Shown here: positions 1-4,544 of the stretch, piece by piece
Position numbering within the stretch: the stretch's first letter is position 1
Layout of the letters: each line of letters opens with the position of its first letter
From: Rikenella microfusus
GTDB taxonomy: Bacteria; Bacteroidota; Bacteroidia; Bacteroidales; SZUA-534
Direction: 5' to 3'
Length of the DNA: 6,601 bases
Assembly (NCBI GenBank): GCA_020719105.1
Contig: DYQV01000087.1
Coordinates: forward strand, 1 to 6,601
Notes under the pieces: generated by a model
What the model was told of the DNA's origin: nothing
The model's input: only the letters and a program-made list of their open reading frames with translations
Databases searched by the model: none
Translations under genes and position numbers: made by a program

Positions 1-18
1 TTCGTGTAATTCGTGGAC
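1..18. repeat. Short-period intergenic repeat (two TTCGTG units), cut by the window edge
   Basis: Two adjacent 9-nt units, TTCGTGTAA and TTCGTGGAC, are visible at the very start of the window. They resemble the short-period repeats common between genes in Bacteroidota and many other bacteria, and they recall the CTTTGTG units at the other end of this window. The left part of the array lies outside the window, so its length and function cannot be judged. The following stretch to about 100 is AT-rich and holds no recognisable gene. Confidence 0.45.
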
Positions 19-100
19 TGTTTTTGTTTTTATTTCTAAATGCGGTTGCCCTGTTTCGGTAAGATTTGTCTGCTTAAATCCAACTTATTTTTTAATTTAG

Positions 101-125
101 AAGCGTTTATTATTTTCAAACGCTT
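101..125. promoter_or_regulatory. Inverted repeat abutting the permease start codon (hairpin or operator)
   Basis: AAGCGTTT (101-108) and AAACGCTT (118-125) are perfect 8-bp inverted copies separated by 9 AT-rich bases. The right arm ends 4 nt before the ATG at 130. In RNA this would form a hairpin over the ribosome-loading region. In DNA it is a 25-bp dyad of the kind bound by dimeric repressors. No T-run follows, so it is not a typical intrinsic terminator. The dyad is seen directly; its regulatory role is inference. Confidence 0.5.
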
Positions 126-129
126 GTCT

Positions 130-1530
130 ATGGCTGGTCAACGAAATTTAGTCAAAACACTGGGTTTAGGGTATGTAATCCTATTTGTGATTGCCAACAT
201 CATTGGTTCAGGGGTCTATAAAAAAATTGCTCCCATGGCCGCCGAGCTTCACTCTTCGGTTTGGATACTCGCCGCATGGATAGTAGCCGGTATCATCACC
301 CTATTTGGCGCGTTAAGTAATGCTGAAGTTGCTGGTTTATTGGCCGATACGGGTGGCGATTTTGTTTATTTTAAAAAAATTTACAATCGCTTTTTTGCAT
401 TTTTATATGGATGGTCACTATTTGCCGTAATTCAAACGGCCACCATCTCCTCATTGGCTTATGTGTTTGCCCAATCGCTGAATAGCATCATTGCAATACC
501 CGAACTGTTTCCAACGCTGCAACAGCTTACCATTGGCGGCGTATTTTTTCCCTTTCAGGGTTTTGGGGTTAAACTAACGGCTATTCTGCTTATTTTACTG
601 TTGACCGGCTTGAACATTTCAGGACTGAAAAGCGGTGCTAGAGTCAGCAAAATAATTATGTGGCTGGTTTTCATCGGACTGTTTGTGATTGTGTTTTTTG
701 GTTTGAACCACATAGGGACAAAACCGGCCAATTTTATGAATATCAAAGAACTGACCTATGGAACCGTTACCCTCTCTTCATTTTTCACCGCCATGCTAGC
801 TGCTTTTTGGGCATATCAAGGGTGGGTTTCTGTTGGATACATTGGGGGTGAAGTAAAAGATGCCAACCGGAACATCCCCAAAGGAATCCTGATGGGCGTA
901 TTCATCGTTATTGCCATTTACCTGCTGGTTAATGTAACTTATCTAACGCTGTTGTCCATTCCTCAACTGGAACTGATTCATGAATCGGGCAATCAAATTG
1001 CCGCGGTGGAAGCTGTCCGTGGTTTTTGGGGAACGGGTGGAGTCCTGTTCATTTCCTTGCTTATTCTAGTAACTACGTTGGGGTGCACCAATGCCAGCAT
1101 ACTTACCGGTGCCCGCCCCTATTATGCCATGTCGCGCGACCGCCTTTTCTTTTCTGGCATCGGAAAATTGAATTCGGCTAATGTTCCCGGCAATTCGTTG
1201 CTGTGGCAGGGAATTTGGGCCTCCGTTTTAGTGTTGTCAGGAACCTTCGACCAGTTGACCGACATGATTATTTTTGCGGTGTTTATATTTTACGGAGCCA
1301 CTTCCTTGGGTGTTTTTGTATTGCGACGAAAGATGCCCGAAGTGCACCGGCCTTACAAAGCATGGGGATATCCAGTGGTACCGGCTATTTTTATCGTTTT
1401 TTGCCTGTTACTGGTTGCAAATACTATCAGCACCCGGCCGCGTGAAGCTGCTATTGGAATGAGCCTGATTATGGCCGGTATTCCTGTATTTTTGTTTTTG
1501 CAATGGAAAAATTCAAAAATCAACAATTGA
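130..1530 (+). CDS. APC-superfamily (LAT-like) amino acid permease
   Basis: A 466-residue, strongly hydrophobic protein with about 12 predicted membrane helices, the usual size for the APC amino acid/polyamine/organocation family. The first helix carries the family's glycine-rich substrate loop (IIGSGVYKKIAP, about residues 24-35). A motif near 233-260 (FWAYQGW, then GGEVKDANRNIPKGI) matches the helix-6 region of L-type amino acid transporter relatives such as the SteT group. The segment ARPYYAMSRDR follows later. It should move amino acids across the inner membrane by proton symport or exchange; the substrate cannot be read from sequence. The start at 130 is chosen because the possible upstream start at 40 adds 30 residues unlike the family and would make the 101-125 dyad coding. 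The next genes process murein peptides, so import of alanine, glutamate or diaminopimelate is an attractive guess. The gene is separated from them by 398 nt containing a MITE-like element. Its TGA stop appears to be formed at the edge of that element. Confidence 0.9.
   Translation: MAGQRNLVKTLGLGYVILFVIANIIGSGVYKKIAPMAAELHSSVWILAAWIVAGIITLFGALSNAEVAGLLADTGGDFVYFKKIYNRFFAFLYGWSLFAVIQTATISSLAYVFAQSLNSIIAIPELFPTLQQLTIGGVFFPFQGFGVKLTAILLILLLTGLNISGLKSGARVSKIIMWLVFIGLFVIVFFGLNHIGTKPANFMNIKELTYGTVTLSSFFTAMLAAFWAYQGWVSVGYIGGEVKDANRNIPKGILMGVFIVIAIYLLVNVTYLTLLSIPQLELIHESGNQIAAVEAVRGFWGTGGVLFISLLILVTTLGCTNASILTGARPYYAMSRDRLFFSGIGKLNSANVPGNSLLWQGIWASVLVLSGTFDQLTDMIIFAVFIFYGATSLGVFVLRRKMPEVHRPYKAWGYPVVPAIFIVFCLLLVANTISTRPREAAIGMSLIMAGIPVFLFLQWKNSKINN
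1523..1528. repeat. Left copy of putative target-site duplication ACAATT
   Basis: ACAATT ends exactly where the terminal inverted repeat beginning GAATCC starts (1529). The same six bases directly follow the opposite end of the element (1826-1831). Two exact copies at the expected positions fit a 6-bp target-site duplication, although the motif is AT-rich and short. The last T is also the first base of the permease stop codon. Confidence 0.5.
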
Positions 1531-1627
1531 ATCCACTCCGAAAAGCTAAAAAGCCCCAAATTAGTCATCCGATGAATTTCTAATTAGCAGATTACCAGTT
1601 AAATATAATCTCCGATTTTAATAACCC

Positions 1628-1647
1628 GGATTATTCATGAATAATCC
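1628..1647. repeat. Perfect 20-bp palindrome
   Basis: GGATTATTCATGAATAATCC equals its own reverse complement over all 20 bases. It lies inside the MITE-like element. It could be a cruciform-forming site or a symmetric protein-binding site. No T-run follows, so it is not a standard terminator. Confidence 0.6.
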
Positions 1648-1666
1648 TGACGATTAAGCTATTCCA

Positions 1667-1698
1667 CAAAATTGGGAAAATAAAAACTCCCAATTTTG
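1667..1698. repeat. 11-bp stem-loop inside the MITE-like element
   Basis: CAAAATTGGGA (1667-1677) and TCCCAATTTTG (1688-1698) are perfect inverted copies around a 10-nt A-rich loop. Transcription of either strand would give a stable hairpin. There is no U-tract after it on the + strand, so a simple intrinsic terminator is not supported. Confidence 0.55.
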
Positions 1699-1825
1699 GT
1701 AATAGTTAAATCGGGGTTTTCCGCTTTGCAACCCAACACCCATCGCACATTCACACCTTTCGCAATGCTCAGGTATGAATAAAGCGGGATAATTGATTCA
1801 TCGGATGACTTTTCGGAGCGGACTC

Positions 1826-1831
1826 ACAATT
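1826..1831. repeat. Right copy of putative target-site duplication ACAATT
   Basis: This is the second exact ACAATT and directly follows the right terminal repeat, which ends GGACTC. Removing the element plus one copy would join the permease reading frame to AA, giving a TAA stop at the same codon, which is consistent with a clean insertion. Confidence 0.5.
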
Positions 1832-1900
1832 AAGAAATTGAAAAAGAATCAGAACCGGAATAGGGAAGTCATTAAAAATCATTTTCTTTAAACAATTCGT

Positions 1901-1908
1901 TATTTTTG
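1901..1908 (+). promoter_or_regulatory. Bacteroidota-type -7 promoter element before the NlpC/P60 gene
   Basis: TATTTTTG matches the Bacteroidota -7 consensus TAnnTTTG at every fixed position and lies 20 nt before the ATG at 1929. Initiation would be expected a few bases downstream, giving a very short leader. I see no convincing TTG-type -33 element at the usual distance (about 1875-1882 is A-rich), so the promoter may be weak or activator-dependent. It would drive the peptidase and epimerase pair. Confidence 0.5.
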
Positions 1909-1928
1909 TAGCTTGATATTACACTCAA

Positions 1929-3110
1929 ATGAAGGATTTCTATAAAAAAGCCGGGTTTCTATTTCTGTTGCTTTGTTTCGGAATAATTGGATTTGCTCAA
2001 TTAGCATCGTACAATACGTTGACCGAAGAGCTGCAAATACTTCAAAAACAATGGGTGCCCGATAAACGGGTGGCCATTCTCACCGTTGAATTAAAAGATA
2101 CTCTTCATGTTCCAATAATTCTTTCGGGCGAAACTGATTTGCCGGAAGCTAAAAAGCAAATCATTCAATTTCTGACGGATAAAAAGGTTACCTTCATTGA
2201 TTCCCTTAGACTTTTACCGGAAGCGCTGTTGGGAGAAAAAGCCTGGGGTTTGACCACCTTGTCTGTATCAAACCTTCGTACTCAACCCAAAGATGCTTCA
2301 GAACTTGCTTCACAGGTAGTGATGGGAACACCGTTAAAAATTCTGGAATCTATCGATAAATGGTACCGTGTCCAAACGCCCGAACATTATATTGGCTGGA
2401 TGGATACCAGCGGGTTGAAGTCCTGCACAGATAAAGAACTGAATTCATGGAAAAAATCGGACAGATATTTTTTTAATGGCATTTCAACTATTGCTTACAA
2501 CAAGCCCCATAAAAAAGGCGAAGTAGTAACTGATTTGGTTTTAGGCGATTTATTCGAAGTTGTATCCACAAAAAAGAGAGAATTAAAAATAAAAACACCC
2601 GATGGCCGCACTGGATATGTTCGGAAACGGGACTGTATTTCTTTTGATGAATGGACCCATTCGCAACCAAAAGTTGAGTCCATTTTGTCGGTTGCCCGGC
2701 AAATGATGGGTTCGCCTTACTTGTGGGGAGGAACTTCAACCAAAGCCACCGATTGTTCGGGTTTTGTGAAAATGGTTTACTATTCACAAGGAATCATACT
2801 TGCCCGCGACGCTTCGCAGCAAGCCCGATATGGCGAACCGATTGATTTCAGCAATAGAACCAATCTGCAACCGGGCGATCTGCTATTTTTCGGTTCTTCA
2901 GTAAAGCGGATCAGCCACGTGGGAATTTATTTAGGGAAAGGGGATTTTATCCATTCCTCCGGCAGGGTTCATATAAGCAGTATCGATCCCATTGACCCGA
3001 AATACAATGCCTACCGTAACCATGTTGTTGCCCGAAGAATCCTTAATACATTGAATACCGAAGGAATTGTAAGGGTAAAAGATCACCCTTGGTACACGGT
3101 TCAACCTTAA
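1929..3110 (+). CDS. Secreted YkfC-like NlpC/P60 murein-peptide endopeptidase with SH3b domains
   Basis: A 393-residue protein. Residues 1-23 form a Sec signal peptide (KK, then a hydrophobic core, ending GFAQ), so it acts in the periplasm or outside. A family-typical N-terminal segment follows (about 30-105), then two SH3b-like domains (about 107-165 and 178-238) and a C-terminal NlpC/P60 cysteine peptidase domain (about 248-372). The domain begins with SPYLWGGTS and has Cys276 in TDCSGFV, His330 in SHVGIY and His342 in FIHSSG as the likely Cys-His-His triad. This layout matches YkfC-type gamma-D-glutamyl-diamino acid endopeptidases, which cut D-Glu from meso-diaminopimelate in peptides with a free N-terminal L-Ala. 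The SH3b part helps select that end in the family. The product, L-Ala-D-Glu, is the substrate of the next gene's enzyme type, 11 nt downstream. General cell-wall hydrolase activity on intact murein is the main alternative. All catalytic residues are present and there is no sign of truncation. Confidence 0.9.
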   Translation: MKDFYKKAGFLFLLLCFGIIGFAQLASYNTLTEELQILQKQWVPDKRVAILTVELKDTLHVPIILSGETDLPEAKKQIIQFLTDKKVTFIDSLRLLPEALLGEKAWGLTTLSVSNLRTQPKDASELASQVVMGTPLKILESIDKWYRVQTPEHYIGWMDTSGLKSCTDKELNSWKKSDRYFFNGISTIAYNKPHKKGEVVTDLVLGDLFEVVSTKKRELKIKTPDGRTGYVRKRDCISFDEWTHSQPKVESILSVARQMMGSPYLWGGTSTKATDCSGFVKMVYYSQGIILARDASQQARYGEPIDFSNRTNLQPGDLLFFGSSVKRISHVGIYLGKGDFIHSSGRVHISSIDPIDPKYNAYRNHVVARRILNTLNTEGIVRVKDHPWYTVQP

Positions 3111-3121
3111 AACCTCTAGTT

Positions 3122-4270
3122 ATGTCAACCAACCGCCGCGATTTTATACGAACAACAGGGTTATTAGGTATTGCTGGAGCTGTTGGCTTAGAAACACTGT
3201 TTGCTGCATCCGAAAAATGGGTTGTTCAAAATTCTAAAAAAGGATTGAAACTCAGCTTTCTACCTTACAATTTGCAGTTGCGCCATGTTTTTACCTTGGC
3301 CAACAGTTCGCGGAAAAATACTCCTGATGTACTCACCCGTATTGAGATAGACGGATTGGTTGGTTATGGGGAAGCCTCCATGCCACCCTATTTGGGAGAG
3401 AGTATCGAAACAGTTACCCGTTTCCTTACATCCCTCGATTTGGGTCAGTTTCACGATCCGTTTCAGATGGACGACATCCTCAAATATGTGGATTCGGTGA
3501 TGCCTGGAAATACTGCGGCAAAGGCATCGGTTGATATTGCCCTACACGATTTAGTAGGAAAACTGTTGAAACAGCCCTGGTATAAAATCTGGGGATTTGA
3601 TGCGGCCCATACGCCCTACACTTCATTTACCATTGGTATTGATACGCCCGAAGTGGTAAGGCAAAAAGTAGCTGAAGCGGCTCCTTATAAAATATTGAAA
3701 GTGAAATTGGGAACAACCACCGATCGGCAAATGATTGAAACCATCCGTTCGGTGACTGACCGGCCGTTGTGTGTGGATGTAAATCAGGGCTGGACCGACC
3801 GCATACAAGCTTTGGAAACCATACACTGGCTGAAGGAGAACGGTGTACTATTTGTGGAGCAACCCATGCCAAAAACAGCCATTGACGATATGGCTTGGTT
3901 GACTCAAAACAGTCCGTTGCCAACCATTGCCGACGAATCGTTTCAGCGGTTGCCCGATGTACTGAAGGTCCATGGAGTTTACAACGGAATCAACATTAAA
4001 CTCATGAAATGCACCGGTTTGCGCGAAGCCCATCAAATATTGACCTTAGCCCAGTCGTTGGATATGAAAGTGATGATTGGCTGCATGACCGAAACCTCGT
4101 GCGCCGTTTCTGCCGCAGCACAATTAGCTCCTAAAGCTGACTGGGCTGACCTTGACGGGAATTTACTTATTTCAAACGATCCTTTTTCCGGAGTACAAAT
4201 TGTGGATGGCAAAGTAACCCTGGAGGATAAACCGGGCATCGGGATAAAAGAAATAAAAAAGGTGTTTTGA
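3122..4270 (+). CDS. Tat-exported dipeptide epimerase (L-Ala-D/L-Glu epimerase type), enolase superfamily
   Basis: A 382-residue muconate-lactonizing-subgroup enzyme. In this family the reaction inverts the second residue of a dipeptide, converting L-Ala-D-Glu from murein to L-Ala-L-Glu. Visible residues are Lys193 and Lys195 (LKVKLG), metal ligands Asp219 (VDVN), Glu246 (VEQP) and Asp271 (ADES), the opposing base Lys293 (NIKLMK), and an Asp-x-Asp pair at 343/345 (ADLDG) that in family members grips the dipeptide's amino group. TSFTIGID and GCMTET are also typical of dipeptide epimerases. The start at 3122 is preferred over 3089 because it places a twin-arginine leader at the N-terminus: NRRDFIRTTG, hydrophobic to about residue 27, probable cleavage near FAAS. 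The longer start would overlap the previous gene by 22 nt and bury the leader. The 11-nt gap indicates an operon with the peptidase. Export is unusual, since the characterised YkfB and YcjG enzymes are cytoplasmic. Exact dipeptide specificity is uncertain, as the family is diverse. Confidence 0.9.
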   Translation: MSTNRRDFIRTTGLLGIAGAVGLETLFAASEKWVVQNSKKGLKLSFLPYNLQLRHVFTLANSSRKNTPDVLTRIEIDGLVGYGEASMPPYLGESIETVTRFLTSLDLGQFHDPFQMDDILKYVDSVMPGNTAAKASVDIALHDLVGKLLKQPWYKIWGFDAAHTPYTSFTIGIDTPEVVRQKVAEAAPYKILKVKLGTTTDRQMIETIRSVTDRPLCVDVNQGWTDRIQALETIHWLKENGVLFVEQPMPKTAIDDMAWLTQNSPLPTIADESFQRLPDVLKVHGVYNGINIKLMKCTGLREAHQILTLAQSLDMKVMIGCMTETSCAVSAAAQLAPKADWADLDGNLLISNDPFSGVQIVDGKVTLEDKPGIGIKEIKKVF

Positions 4271-4336
4271 GAAACAAATGTCGATTGATAAATGCATAAC
4301 ACAAAAAAAATGATATTCTACACTAGATTTAACTTC

Positions 4337-4480
4337 ATCCCCCTCGGGCCGATAGGCCATCTCCCCCGAGGGGCGAACTTGCTCCGTTGTGAGTTTTTTA
4401 TTGTATCTGAATTAATACTCTTAAATCTAAATCGGAGTAAGTCCTCCACTTGGGGAGGTGCCCAAAGGACGGAGGGGGAA
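4337..4480. repeat. GC-rich palindromic intergenic repeat element with two inverted arms
   Basis: The left arm (about 4337-4388) and the reverse complement of the right arm (about 4431-4480) are related copies. Both read TCCCCCTC near the outer end, CTCCCC in the middle, then ACTT and CTCCG near the inner end, with scattered mismatches and small gaps. The arms flank a 42-nt AT-rich spacer. The left arm also folds on itself: CCCCTCGGG (4340-4348) pairs perfectly with CCCGAGGGG (4365-4373). The right arm has CCTCC (4443-4447) facing GGAGG (4454-4458). Base composition is much richer in G and C runs than in the surrounding genes. This looks like a dispersed Bacteroidota intergenic repeat or a small MITE. 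It may also reduce read-through between the epimerase and lipoprotein genes. No clear target-site duplication was found. The rest of the 4271-4544 gap shows only AT-rich sequence. Confidence 0.55.
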
Positions 4481-4517
4481 ATAATGGGAACGATATGCAA
4501 TTAGCTAAGAACCTCCA

Positions 4518-4532
4518 TTAAGTAAAACTTAA
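4518..4532. promoter_or_regulatory. Small dyad upstream of the lipoprotein gene
   Basis: TTAAGT and ACTTAA form a perfect 6-bp inverted repeat around AAA, ending 12 nt before the ATG at 4545. It could be a minor operator. It is short and AT-rich enough to arise by chance, and no clear TAnnTTTG element is seen beside it. Confidence 0.2.
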
Positions 4533-4544
4533 AACCATTCCCAT

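Larger units (their letters stand above)
1529..1825. mobile_element. MITE-like non-autonomous element, about 297 bp
   Basis: The left end reads GAATCCACTCCGAAAAG (1529-1545), then 19 extra bases, then TCATCCGATGAAT (1565-1577). The right end (1796-1825) is the reverse complement without the extra bases. Over 30 paired positions 28 match, and the inner 13 are perfect. ACAATT flanks both sides. The interior contains a perfect 20-bp palindrome (1628-1647), an 11-bp stem-loop (1667-1698) and an inner inverted pair, CCGCTTT at 1721-1727 with AAAGCGG at 1781-1787. No transposase gene fits inside, so it would need to be moved in trans by an IS with matching ends. I cannot assign the IS family. It could instead be a very long-range RNA hairpin or regulatory dyad, but the flanking duplication favours mobility. 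It separates the permease from the murein-peptide genes. Confidence 0.6.

Noticed and set aside
61..117. Promoter for the permease (TTTG at 65-68 with TAATTTAG at 93-100, or TATTTTCA at 111-118)
   Set aside because: Neither -7 candidate matches TAnnTTTG well and the spacing is off, so I do not list a promoter.
40..129. Upstream in-frame start at 40 for the permease
   Set aside because: The added 30 residues do not resemble the family's N-terminus, and the stretch contains the 101-125 dyad. The ATG at 130 begins at a typical distance before the first helix.
1667..1700. Intrinsic terminator for the permease
   Set aside because: The stem is AT-rich and is followed by GTAATAG rather than a T-run.
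2488..2787. Minus-strand frames opposite the NlpC/P60 gene, and similar ones opposite the other genes
   Set aside because: They lie opposite well-supported genes with intact active sites and show no domain or signal of their own.
3089..3121. Upstream in-frame start at 3089 for the epimerase
   Set aside because: It overlaps the end of the peptidase gene by 22 nt and places 11 residues before a complete Tat leader, which normally lies at the N-terminus.
4340..4399. Intrinsic terminator after the epimerase (strong hairpin, then a T-run at 4394-4399)
   Set aside because: The T-run begins 20 nt after the hairpin, too far for a standard terminator; effects on read-through remain possible.
4292..4504. 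70-codon + strand and 60-codon - strand frames across the GC-rich repeat
   Set aside because: They overlap the two-armed repeat, have low-complexity content and no recognisable domain, and exist because the repeat lacks stops.
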